DNA from: Byssothecium circinans
Taxonomy: Eukaryota > Ascomycota > Dothideomycetes > Pleosporales > Massarinaceae
NCBI GenBank assembly: GCA_010015675.1
Contig: ML976981.1
Span: forward strand, 817,344-864,777
DNA: 47,434 nucleotides
Reading direction: 5' to 3'
A model generated the notes under the pieces. It saw nothing but the letters and a program-made list of their open reading frames with translations. It made no database searches and had not been told where the DNA came from. Below are positions 1 through 8,002 of this stretch, piece by piece (position 1 is the stretch's first letter; every line of letters starts with the position of its first letter). A program made the position numbers and the translations under genes.

Positions 1-328
1 TGAAGAAGGATAGCCAGTGCTTGCCCACAGGATTGTTGTTCCCATTCATCCTTAGTATTCGATTGGCCATTTCTCGTGCGCGAGCGTGCGAGGGAGGAAA
101 ACCGCGTGCGTCTTCTTCGAGGATCCATTGTACAAGAAAGTCTTCTTGTTGTGGAGTTAATAGTTGCTGGTATACGTGGCTGTTTTGCCGGGTTTGTAAA
201 CCGCGTACGCGCGCAGAGAGCGTGGCTCGGGGGATAGCATATGCCTTTGCAGCAGCTCGTTGACTAGAAAAAAGACCAGCATTAAGATCACTAATAGCTG
301 CTTGAATTGCTGCCTCACGGTTGGCCAT
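1..328 (-). CDS. pogo/Fot1-like transposase, N-terminal 109 codons, partial
   Basis: The reading frame starts at the ATG at 328 (protein begins MANREAAIQAAISDLNAG) and stays open for 109 codons to the window edge. The first ~50 residues look like a helix-turn-helix of the psq type; from about residue 55 a second DNA-binding region (CENP-B type HTH) follows, with a QQEDFLVQWILEEDARG-like stretch typical of fungal pogo/Fot1 transposases. The catalytic DDE domain would lie off the window. The protein would bind the terminal repeats in the nucleus and cut and paste the element into TA sites. The start is supported by the same ATG and leader length in the two damaged copies. The open frame suggests a possibly functional copy, but that cannot be judged from the fragment. 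Confidence 0.85.
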   Translation of the reverse strand, partial: MANREAAIQAAISDLNAGLFSSQRAAAKAYAIPRATLSARVRGLQTRQNSHVYQQLLTPQQEDFLVQWILEEDARGFPPSHARAREMANRILRMNGNNNPVGKHWLSFF

Positions 329-430
329 TTTGGTAGCGTTGATGTGGAGATATCGCGATTTTCTGAGGGGTGGCCGATTTCTGAGGGGTGGCTCACTTCC
401 CCGGGTGGCTCGGTACCCTGTACGCTAGCT
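1..430 (-). mobile_element. pogo/Fot1-like DNA transposon, 5' part, runs off the left edge
   Basis: The right end is the 5' terminus of a transposon read on the minus strand. Its terminal bases (agctagcgtacaggg, minus strand, from 430) match the termini of the two related elements at 6216-8000 and 8957-10741, and a TA that would be the target duplication follows at 431-432. The leader between terminus and start codon is 102 nt, against 103 nt in the related copy at 8957. It contains a short internal repeat (ccacccctcagaaa twice). Unlike the other two copies it shows no RIP damage, so it is probably a younger or separate subfamily member. Only about a quarter of the element is in the window. 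Confidence 0.85.
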
Positions 431-450
431 TAATTCTAGGTTTTCTATGC

Positions 451-871
451 GGCTGCTGAGATTTGTCCCCAAGATTTTGAGATTTGTCCCCAACCAAAGT
501 ACCGAATTGTTTTACATCCACACAACTCAACACCATCCAAGGTATAAGTGAATTTTTGAACGTCATAAGTTACGCTAGGGTCTTGCGAAGGTTCCCTGAG
601 AATTAGGAGCCTCAAATTGGCCCACGTTGTGGTTCAGTTGCATGTTAAAGTTGGTGAAATATTTGAAGAAATCGCCAACTTCAACTCCAGTCAGCTCATC
701 CCTATCGCTATCGGAACTCACACAAGTTCGGCGAGAGGTACTTTGGAGTATGCGAGACGTATTCCTAGCTTGAAAAATAAAAATTACATTTGGGTGTTGC
801 GGTGAAATTGCATTGTGTAGCGCAAAAGTCGCCATTATCGGTACTTTGGTTGGGGACAAATCTCAGCAGCC
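451..871. mobile_element. Small non-autonomous inverted-repeat element (MITE-like), about 420 bp
   Basis: The left end ggctgctgagatttgtcccc (451-470) and the right end (840-871) are inverted copies that continue into ccaaccaaagtaccg. In the left end a gagatttgtccccaa unit is duplicated with a 6-nt spacer (gatttt), so the left repeat is longer. The flanks are ctatgc (445-450) and ctatat (872-877). They could be a decayed 6-bp target duplication differing by two transitions, but this is weak. The interior has an open frame on the minus strand (575-859) that I do not recognise and do not call as a gene. The superfamily is undetermined. Confidence 0.6.
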
Positions 872-1722
872 CTATATAATAATCTGTAGCTTAGCAGGCT
901 TTGGGTAAGATGCACACACTTTGTAGTAAATCCGAGGCTGTCCGACGTCACACTGCCGTGCATGCTCGCAATGAAACATGGTATTCTAGGCTCAGTTGAA
1001 GTTTTCTATAGAAATATGTAAAGTAAAGGCAAAGCTTAGTTTCTAATGTCTCTAATCCGAGATTATCTGTGCTTCTTAGTCGTTGTGGAATTTGTTGTGA
1101 TGAAAAGCACTGGTGGGTTTCCGCCACGCAGGGATTTCCGTCACACAGGGATGGACGTTACCTTACTAGCCTAAGTTAGCTCTCCGCGGTGTTGCTCAAT
1201 TTCAGATCGGAACCTAAGTTAGGTCAATATCCGGAAGCAGACGGCTATCAACATGACCGTCCCAAGTTGTTCCTCTGCTCTCTGCAGTAGGCTTCTCTGG
1301 TGAGTCGGAAATTTCTCTTTCGACTCTGCTCAACCAGGAGGATGAAGAAGTTGGCACCAACATCACGATTAACTCGTTCGTCTCTAACTTATATGGATGG
1401 GATGGCACATTGTACCGACCTGTTCGAAGTATTCACGATGCCAGCAAGCGCATTATACCAGCTTAACAAAGCAGAGATGAGACCAAATACGTAATTACTG
1501 TGCACAAACACCAGAGCGCAGAGGCATTAAATACTGGGTCGTGTGATCGTTCCGCGGACCAAGGGGGATTTAAGTATACCTTTTCAAAAGCTTGCCAGCG
1601 GGGTGCTGCCACTCCAACGTGATTTGTCTCGCATAGACTGCATCTGTACCGCACTTTTCCACATACAGCATCTAACGTTACATGTATCGTTCCTTATAAT
1701 TTAAGGTACAGTGACCTGCTGC
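872..1722. other. Non-coding spacer with a repeat motif at 1111-1162
   Basis: I see no convincing gene. Short open frames on both strands overlap one another and have no recognisable domain. The notable content is a doubled motif at 1111-1162, the inverted counterpart of motifs at 5482-5644 (annotated separately). Base composition is normal, with no RIP signature. Confidence 0.4.
1111..1162. repeat. Terminal-type repeat, left copy (inverted relative to 5482-5644)
   Basis: This segment holds two diverged copies of a unit of the form ...tttccg(c/t)cac(g/a)ca(t/g)gg. Its reverse complement reads gtaacgtccatcc...gtgacggaaa...ccc and matches the unit at 5611-5644 at roughly 30 of 34 positions, counted by eye. 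The arrangement could be the terminal inverted repeats of an element of about 4.5 kb spanning the gene interval, or simply a dispersed repeat family. Confidence 0.5.
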
Positions 1723-1870
1723 CAGTGCTGTATTCAATACTCAATATGCCGAAAATTATGATATTGAAAAAATCAATACTCTGTTTTTCGCCCACTCTTG
1801 ATAGTTTGGAAGCGTATTGATTTCGAAATTTTCGTATTGAAAAGCAAAATCAATACCGAATACAGCACTG
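1723..1870. mobile_element. hAT-type MITE, 148 bp, with perfect 8-bp target site duplication
   Basis: The 13-bp terminal inverted repeats cagtgctgtattc (1723-1735) and gaatacagcactg (1858-1870) are perfect complements. They are flanked by identical 8-bp direct repeats cctgctgc at 1715-1722 and 1871-1878. An 8-bp duplication together with a CAGTG-type terminus is the hallmark of hAT elements. The interior is A+T-rich, contains several (a/g)tattga motifs near both ends, and has no coding capacity, so it must be mobilised in trans by a hAT transposase not seen here. The intact duplication suggests a fairly recent insertion. Confidence 0.85.
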
Positions 1871-2125
1871 CCTGCTGCAGTAGATACACGAGGGCGAACT
1901 GCGCACTGACTTACAGCGGACCCCTTGTGGTGCAACACAAGCTTGTTTCAAGCCATCTTCTGAACACTCAGACATTATGCTTCATGTGAGTAATATAGCA
2001 GAGCTACATACGCTATGGCAAACTGATAGAGCACAACTTGGGACGATGTTCTAACAGTCTTGCGAAGAAGGCAGGTACATTCCAAGATAGGCTCTGAGTG
2101 ATGCTAGGCAACTATTCATCTGGAA
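1871..2125. other. Intergenic spacer
   Basis: Apart from the 8-bp target duplication at its left edge I see nothing identifiable here. It separates the hAT-type MITE from the minus-strand ORF that ends at 2126. Confidence 0.3.
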
Positions 2126-2386
2126 CTAAAGGTCTTCGGTTTCCGCGGACTGACCTGGTTGATTGGAGGATCCCTTAGCCGCATTCTTTTGCGTGGCCAT
2201 CTTCTTCAGGAGCAGTCCCTGCATGTATAGAGCATCCGCAATCAGACCTGCTGCTCTGTCCCGCCCAAAGTCAACATACTCGACGGTGAAGGAAGTAGCA
2301 CGGGGAGCTGGAGACTTGGGCAGCTTCTCGGCAACACTCTTCTGTGGATCTACTGCATCGCGTGTTGCCGTGGCGTTACTGAACAT
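2126..2386 (-). CDS. Hypothetical protein, possible terminal exon
   Basis: The minus-strand frame encodes 86 residues from the first ATG. The frame stays open a further 12 codons upstream (…WDHNQLQSVQ), so the ATG at 2386 may be internal to an exon whose acceptor lies around 2405-2425. The product is hydrophilic, has no membrane segment, and contains a short segment around YVDFGRDRAAGLIADAL that could form an amphipathic helix; its C-terminus is rich in K, Q, S and E. I recognise no family. The opposite strand also carries an open frame of the same length, so coding status is uncertain. It may be the last exon of a gene beginning near 2.6 kb or a degenerate fragment. Confidence 0.3.
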   Translation of the reverse strand: MFSNATATRDAVDPQKSVAEKLPKSPAPRATSFTVEYVDFGRDRAAGLIADALYMQGLLLKKMATQKNAAKGSSNQPGQSAETEDL

Positions 2387-2968
2387 TTGGACAGACTGCA
2401 GCTGGTTGTGGTCCCACGTTTAGGAATTCCAGTGCTGTTGAAAACCGCGCGCTCGAGGGTGATGCAGGAGCGTTGATAGGAGAGAACAGCGAAGAGGTAA
2501 TGTGTGTCTTGCTCGTCTTCATCGACGCGTGACCCAGCTAGGCAGCGAAACGAGCATGTCCTAAGGGCCACTTGCTTTTCTTTATGAACAGTCTCTGAAT
2601 GGGTCATAGGGGCTCAGGTTGGAGCTTGGGGAACCTATTTCAGCCTACCTATAAGGACCCAGATCTCGAGCTCACTAAATTCGGGCCTATGTCCTTGTTA
2701 CTATGAGCCTTACGGTTAACAACAAGTGTGCTAGAAACTTGAGGAGCATGGTCAGCCTTGTAGAAGCTTTTCAGGAATGCTGGAACAGCTGTAAACACCC
2801 TATATGTTGTATTGTCGAACGAAAGGTAACCTTTACTAGAAAACAAATGCATGACCCTGCCGGAAGTGGCAAACAAGCGTGCTACAAGATCGGCTCCACT
2901 TTAGGGACCCTGCCCGTTGCGGATGCTATAAGAGAGTACGTTGGCTCTAACGTTACCTCCAACCCAAA
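2387..2968. other. Intergenic region upstream of the four-helix membrane protein gene
   Basis: Overlapping small frames exist on both strands (for example 2703-2972 plus and 2649-2876 minus), but none shows a recognisable domain and they cancel each other out. The promoter of the gene starting at 2969 should lie here; I see no clear TATA or CAAT element and claim none. Confidence 0.35.
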
Positions 2969-3945
2969 ATGATTTCGAAGGTGGCCGTACTGTTAGCTTT
3001 TACTGCAGCTGCAATTGCATTCGCTGTTCTGGCAGCGATGACGCGATCTGAGTCAAACGCCAAGGCTGGCATACTCACACTAAGGGTAAGAAGTCACTCG
3101 ACTGTGGCGGAGCTCGCTGGCTGATAGAAATGCTGTAATAGCTGAATGCGACAGTCTTCATGCAAGAAGTTGTTCTTGGCGCGGGCTTCCATGGACGCCG
3201 CAGTGTCGTCCAGGGTCTCGAGGACGCCGCTAAAAGCCCGACGATTGACGCAAGCACATTGGCTCCCAGTGTCATCATCAACAACGCTGAGAGTGCTATC
3301 AACGCAGTCATGACAGCAGCTCCAGAAGCTGCCAGTCGAATAGAAAGCGCGATAGGAGCTCTGGCCACTCCTTCTATTGAAGATTTAGAGCAGCGGATAC
3401 CAAATAACATCTCAATAGGCACACGATTTGTCTGTGTCGGTTACACACGAGGTATCTCCTGCTCTAAGTTGCCGTTAAATCTGTCCAGCGTGGTGTCGGG
3501 AGTCACTTCTGGTCTGCCGCCGATGTTGTCCAGCAGTATTGACGACGCTCTTCGCGACAAAGTCCATCATTTGCAACCAACAGCGGACCGGCTTGGTGTG
3601 GTCTCAGTGTACTTTGGAAAACTGCTCGCCCTGGGTGCCATACTCATGGTTGTTCTCCTTATGTTCTTCGTTTGCTCATCTTTTGCCTTACTGTCACGCG
3701 TCACCAACGTCATCTCTCGCCTCGGCGTGCCCTACAAAATGGTAGCCCTGTTGAGCCTGGGCTTGGTATGCTGCTCCCCTTTCGTCTTGCTTACAGCTTT
3801 ATTTGTAGCGGTGCAAGTAAGGACAAAGGCTCTACCTCCTTGGATCGAGGCGCAAAGCGGGGAAGTCAGCAGACTATGCTTTGGAGCGCTCGGATGCGCT
3901 GTGGTCATGGCGTTGCTAACGGCAGTGACGCCCATTGTCACGTAG
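2969..3945 (+). CDS. Four-transmembrane protein, SUR7/PalI-like topology, two exons
   Basis: Exon 1 is 2969-3085 (39 codons) and exon 2 is 3142-3945. The intron 3086-3141 is 56 nt, with donor GTAAGA and acceptor TAG, and joins in phase 0, giving 306 residues. The start was chosen because it adds a hydrophobic N-terminal segment (residues 5-24). Three further hydrophobic stretches lie at about 200-223, 239-264 and 284-305. Between helices 1 and 2 is a long loop with a pair of cysteines (about C137 and C146, in RFVCVGYTRGISCSKLP). One helix, a long cysteine-containing loop and three closely spaced helices is the layout of fungal SUR7/PalI proteins, which act in plasma-membrane eisosome domains or pH sensing. 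I infer the family from topology only; it could be another fungal four-helix protein. Confidence 0.55.
3086..3141 (+). other. Spliceosomal intron, 56 nt
   Basis: The donor is GTAAGA and the acceptor AATAG, with a ctgat motif at about 3121-3125 suitable as a branch site. Removal joins the signal-anchor exon to the main exon without a frame change, whereas reading through meets an in-frame TGA. The length is typical of filamentous ascomycetes. Confidence 0.6.
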
Positions 3946-4064
3946 AGACATCGGATCATTACTCGAGAGAGCTCAAATCACAGCATGGTCAAAGCGACGC
4001 GATAGAGACCTGGGAAGCAGAATGACTGGGAAAGGAGATTTGACTGAGTCCGTAGTGGGTTGAG

Positions 4065-4379
4065 ATGGCTGAAGGTCGACTCGAATGCTACATTGTTATA
4101 TCAGTGGTTCCCTTTCTATCCGCTATGCTAATTAATCCAATGCCCCTGGCAACTAAAATGCATGTGTCCCACTTAAAGCGGAACGTCCATCACAAAGGTT
4201 CACTATGTACATGTACCGGGAGAACTGTGCTGAATACATCGCCGTGTCAACAAGCATGCATGCGAGAGCTGAGGAGTGTTGCAAGCGCTATGAATGAAGC
4301 TGGTAGCGGATCTCCGTCAGCCTTCTCCTACATCCAGTGTGATCCATTCCAGAAGGCTCCCTGTTTGGAGTCATGCTGA
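4065..4379 (+). CDS. Small cysteine-rich protein with hydrophobic N-terminus, candidate secreted protein
   Basis: The ORF has 104 codons. Residues 9-29 form an uninterrupted hydrophobic segment that could act as a signal sequence, although the preceding MAEGRLEC is acidic and atypical, so a missing upstream exon is possible. Downstream there are seven cysteines (48, 50, 61, 65, 92, 100 and 104) in about 57 residues, ending in a C-terminal Cys; with Cys8 the total is eight. Small size, a hydrophobic start and dense cysteines in a transposon-rich neighbourhood fit the profile of fungal secreted cysteine-rich proteins, a class that includes effectors. I recognise no family or motif, so function is not assigned. 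It could be a chance ORF. Confidence 0.4.
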   Translation: MAEGRLECYIVISVVPFLSAMLINPMPLATKMHVSHLKRNVHHKGSLCTCTGRTVLNTSPCQQACMRELRSVASAMNEAGSGSPSAFSYIQCDPFQKAPCLESC

Positions 4380-4749
4380 AGAATGTTGTCGCACCGCACC
4401 AGATGGTATGCTACTGACCTGATGTAAGCGGCCGTACCCGTCCTTGATGCTGATGGTTCCTTGACCGCTGAGTTTATAACGCTTGGTCTCTAAGTGGGTA
4501 TATTAGTTACCTTGGCCAGTCATGCTTCCATAAGAGAAGACGCTGAAACCATTCTTGAGGCTTTGGTGTGTGGACGGTAATCTATTACTGGAGACCTTAA
4601 AATAACATTTTCAATTACTATAATTATGGTACCTATATATAGGCGCCGCACTTAGTTGGTAAGCTGAGGCCAATTCTCGGCTGCCCACCTTCCCAGCTTA
4701 CAATATTACATGGTCTAATTTTAACGCAAACAGGGACACAGAGTATAAA
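4380..4749. other. Intergenic region between two small ORFs
   Basis: No gene is seen. An A+T-rich stretch around 4600-4645 contains tatatatagg. The reading frame of the next ORF is actually open from 4663, so the right end may be part of that coding region or an upstream exon. Confidence 0.35.
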
Positions 4750-5463
4750 ATGTTGCTACTCATATGGGACCAAAGTACTTCACTTTTGGATTTTCTCTCA
4801 ACCATAATGCAAAAGCTAGAGGAGAAGAGTCTTACATTAGCAGAATTTACTGATATTGCTCGCCACTGGGCTAAGATCAGCCTCATCGACAAAAACAGTT
4901 GGTACGAAAGCTCGAGCATCGCATGGCGCAAATGTTTTGCGTGTCTCGAGGCAGATAAAGTCGCTCTTTTTAAAGCAATATCACCACGACTACGGCTAGA
5001 CCTATTCAAATACTATTACGACGAGTGGGATTCGAGGGAGAAGCATGAAGACCTCCTTCTAGCGATGCTTGGAGAACTCTGGTGCGGTCCAAGTCTCGCT
5101 GCTTTCTACTATATTAAGCATGGATTAACTCGTCGGACTATCATGCGCAAGCTCAATGCTGTCTCACGGGAGAATGTAGACGACTACCTAACAAGATACG
5201 CTTGCGAGCAGATGGAGCAACTTTCCGAGGGAGTGAAAGACGAGGTCCATATTGTTGTTAATACTAAGATTTTGCAGAGCTCGTTAGACGGACAACAGCG
5301 GAATTGTCAAAAAGAGGGATGTAGCTATAACGGTCGCCCTTACTCGCAATACGATTGTGTAGTACTATCTTGTGACGGGAGCACACTTCATTGTTTCTGC
5401 GCAGACCAAGCTCGCCGTAGTCATTGCTTCTGCGCACAGAGTAGATATAACGAAATTGATTAA
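4750..5463 (+). CDS. Hypothetical protein, 237 codons
   Basis: This is a long plus-strand frame from the ATG at 4750 to a TAA at 5461-5463. The frame is open back to 4663, so the true start may lie upstream or in another exon. The first ~170 residues are predicted by eye to be mostly helical and charged, without membrane segments. The last ~45 residues are cysteine-rich, with C-rich pairs (KEGCSYN, LHCFCAD, SHCFCAQ) that might bind metal but match no zinc-finger spacing I know. It ends just before the repeat block at 5482-5644, which raises the possibility that it belongs to a mobile element bounded by those repeats. No family is recognised. Codon use looks normal, with no RIP stops. Confidence 0.45.
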   Translation: MLLLIWDQSTSLLDFLSTIMQKLEEKSLTLAEFTDIARHWAKISLIDKNSWYESSSIAWRKCFACLEADKVALFKAISPRLRLDLFKYYYDEWDSREKHEDLLLAMLGELWCGPSLAAFYYIKHGLTRRTIMRKLNAVSRENVDDYLTRYACEQMEQLSEGVKDEVHIVVNTKILQSSLDGQQRNCQKEGCSYNGRPYSQYDCVVLSCDGSTLHCFCADQARRSHCFCAQSRYNEID

Positions 5464-5481
5464 GTAACATGCCCCTTTGCG

Positions 5482-5644
5482 CACAGGAAAACCCACCGCG
5501 CAGAAAAAAAACGGGTTCTAACGTCCATCCACCCGTAACGGAACAACCGCCGTGCCGGAACAACAACCTCTTCTTTAGCACCTAGAATGTGCCAACACCG
5601 TGGTAAGGGAGTAACGTCCATCCATGCGTGACGGAAAACCCGCC
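5482..5644. repeat. Terminal-type repeat array, right copies (three diverged units)
   Basis: Related units occur at about 5482-5503, 5519-5553 and 5611-5644, sharing taacgtccatcc followed by g(t/a)aacgg or gtgacggaaa and then aaccgcc or acccgcc. They are inverted relative to the motif at 1111-1162. The array resembles a minisatellite at the end of a mobile element. Frames through it on the minus strand are open but repetitive, and I do not regard them as genes. Confidence 0.55.
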
Positions 5645-5810
5645 GTACAGTGCCGAACGCCGAGACGCCCCCATCGGTGAGGCGCCCACCCCAACCACCA
5701 TCTGGCCACAGTAAAAGTAAGGTTATACTGTCGCCCACAGTAGCTATTATTACGAGATTTTGTAGTAGAGTAGTAAATAGATGCTTGCGATCAATTTGTA
5801 CTATTTAAAT

Positions 5811-5932
5811 TTCTTTGGAAGGTTGATTTTTCGCCCGCGGGAGTTAACTTTTGGTGGAGGGCTTGGTGCAGGATCTCTACCACCAGCACCACCTTCAGCA
5901 AGCTGCGCAACACGCCTAGTTAAATCAAATAA
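5811..5932 (-). pseudogene. Possible gag remnant of an LTR retrotransposon
   Basis: On the minus strand a 40-codon open stretch, bounded by stops, reads RRVAQLAEGGAGG, then a proline-rich PSPPPKVN, then INLPKKF. This resembles the coiled-coil and 'PPPK...PPKFxG' linker near the N-terminus of fungal gag proteins. It lies downstream of a primer-site-like sequence and an LTR-like segment in the order expected for a minus-strand retrotransposon. It is short, has no Met in frame and ends in a stop, so at best it is a truncated relic. Chance similarity is possible. Confidence 0.25.
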
Positions 5933-5984
5933 TTACTCCAACGATAATCATTCTGCTGCCGCATAGTCCTATGTGATACAGTCT

Positions 5985-6211
5985 GGCAACTCTGATAGCA
6001 GGTGACGAAGCCTCCTGTGCCCCACAACGCATAAGTATGCTACCTCTGTCAACGTGCAGTGAAGGCGGCGACAGCTCCGGAAGGAGGTAGCCTCCGCCAT
6101 GGAGCATGTAAATGAAAAGTAGAAATATTAGGAGAGCCTACAGAGAAACAGAGAGCGAACAAACGTCGGCGCTATATGCGCCGCCTTTTGATCGACGGCC
6201 GTTCATCCTCA
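5985..6211 (-). mobile_element. Possible solo/5' LTR with primer-binding site
   Basis: Read on the minus strand, 6211-6003 starts TGAGGATGAACGG and ends GGCTTCGTCA, the TG...CA boundaries of an LTR, at 209 bp. Two bases later comes tgctatcagagttgcc (6000-5985), which resembles the initiator-tRNA-type primer site tggtatcagagc at about 10 of 12 positions. The possible gag remnant follows. No second LTR is seen; the left part of the element is missing and the transposon starting at 6216 sits only a few bases from the LTR edge. The call rests on the order of three weak signals. Confidence 0.35.
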
Positions 6212-6215
6212 CCTA

Positions 6216-8000
6216 AGCTAGCGCATCGGGTTATGAGACACCTAGGGATATGAGACACCGCGCAGAAATCCTCCACCCTTCAAAAAATCGTGATAATTAA
6301 TTCAGCGTAATTACAATTGCCACTCACTACACATGGATTACAGAGTTTTTGCTGCTACTTCTACTGCCAGTTTTTCTGCCTCTTTTTCTTTGTTAGGGTT
6401 ATTGTTTTATTCCTCTATAAGCTTAGAAGCCTCTACTGCCATCTTGATCGTATCTACGTTGGCAAAGCGTTAATTTAGGTCCATACGAACCCTCTTTCGT
6501 AGTACTTAAGGCTTAAGAGCCTTAAGTTAGCTCTGCAATCATTTGTTCTCTACTTCTAGCGCTGCTACGCGTGTATTTATAGTTGCAATTACCTTACCTA
6601 CTTTCTTAAAGAGCTGGTGAGCCTTGCGGCCTATACTCTACTCTCTATAAAGCGCTCGCTAAGCTATAAAAAGATTATGAGGGCCATAGGGGGTAGAGAG
6701 ATAACTCTTAGTAGTTTAAGCTTAATTCTAATAGGGTAGCGTAATAGGCCTTTAAGCGACCTAAGATAAGTTAACTACCTACTTAATATTTAATAGGTAG
6801 ATGCCTATAGTAGCCTATCCCACGCAGATTACTCTCTTAGTAATCGCAGCCTCTCTAGCAGCGTAGTAGGCAGTAATAAATCATTCCTTTTTAACTAGGA
6901 TAGCATTATTAAGGTGTAATAACTCTTAGATCTACTAGTAATAAAATTATTTTACTACTAAGAAAATAGAGAGATCTAGGGGCTATAGAACGTAAGATAA
7001 GTAAATAGGGAGAAATAGAAGCCTAACTTTATTCTACTTATAAATCTATAGGAAGTCTAGGTCTATATAGCTACTATAGCTATCTAAAATTAGCATCCTC
7101 TAGTAATCCTCTAAGGGTGTAGTTTCTAGTAGAAATACGCGTTATAGCTACTTAACGCTAATTATATTAGATGTCTAGCTATTCTTTAAGGTTACGTATA
7201 GCTAGTTAGATATTATTAATAGAAACTAGGTACTCTATAGGTATTTACCTTTAAAAATAACTATAGGCCTTAGCTTCTTACCTATTATTAAAACGTACTT
7301 AATTATTAATACCTACTTGTAATTCTCTAGTAACTAATAGTAAGCCTTTATTTTCTAATTATCTATAAGTACTCTAGTATTTACATATATACCTAGGGCC
7401 TTACTAGTCTTATCTATATTCTACGTATCCTTATTATGTATATTTAGCTTAACATAGAGCTACTTATAGAGCTTAAGAAACTTATGTATTACCTCCTAAG
7501 TTACTCCTTTAGCTCTCGCAGCCTTAATCTTCCTACCTATAATAGAGGCAACGCGTAGGTTGCATTTAATAAAGTAGGATATCTAGTGTTTACCCACTAA
7601 CGTAGGCTTACTATTTATCCTTAGGATTTAATTTACTATTTCTCATGTACGAGCGTAAGAAGGAGGATACCTACGTGCGTCTTCTTTAAGTATCTATTAT
7701 ATAAGGAAGTCCTCTTATTATGGAGTTAATCGTTACTAGTATACGTGGCTATTTTGCCAGTTTTATAAACCGTGTACGCGCCTTAAGAGCGTGGCTAGGG
7801 GGACGTTGTATGCCTTTGCAGCAGCTCATTGACTAGGAAAAACACCAGCATTGAGATCACTAATAGCTGCTTGAATTGCTGCCTCACGGTTGGCCATTTT
7901 GGTAGGGTGGATGTGGAGATATCGCGATTTTTTTGAGGGGTGGAGGATTTCGGCGCGGTGTCTCATATCCCTGGGTGTCTCATGACCCGATGCGCTAGCT
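6216..8000 (-). mobile_element. pogo/Fot1-like DNA transposon, copy A, full length, RIP-damaged
   Basis: The terminal inverted repeats begin agctagcgcatcggg at both ends (6216 and, inverted, 8000), with TA at 6214-6215 and at 8001-8002 as target duplication. Length is 1785 bp, identical to copy B at 8957-10741, with which it forms a head-to-head inverted pair around a patatin gene fragment. The body is strongly enriched in TA with C-to-T/G-to-A changes, but its last ~360 bp (7640-8000) next to the patatin fragment are nearly undamaged. Copies A and B differ mainly by transitions, as RIP predicts. Confidence 0.92.
6338..7897 (-). pseudogene. pogo/Fot1-like transposase, copy A, inactivated by RIP
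   Basis: The ATG at 7895-7897 (MANREAAIQAAISDLNAG) and the TAA at 6338-6340 define exactly 1560 bp, 520 codons with stop, the same as copy B, so no net indel has occurred. The N-terminal HTH part is recognisable and almost clean. Further on, CAG/CAA/TGG-derived stops accumulate, first around residue 45-50 and then densely. The original protein would have been a 519-residue DD35D transposase like the catalytic relic described for copy B. It is not functional. Confidence 0.9.
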
Positions 8001-8002
8001 TA

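Noticed and set aside
575..859. 94-codon minus-strand ORF
   Set aside because: It lies inside the inverted-repeat element, starts in its terminal repeat without an ATG, and has no recognisable domain.
2703..2972. 89-codon plus-strand ORF
   Set aside because: It overlaps the start of the membrane-protein gene and an equally long minus-strand frame; no domain.
5460..5738. Minus-strand ORFs rich in G, W and R
   Set aside because: They are translations of the repeat units at 5482-5644, with repeated RHGW/RYGW-like peptides typical of minisatellite DNA.
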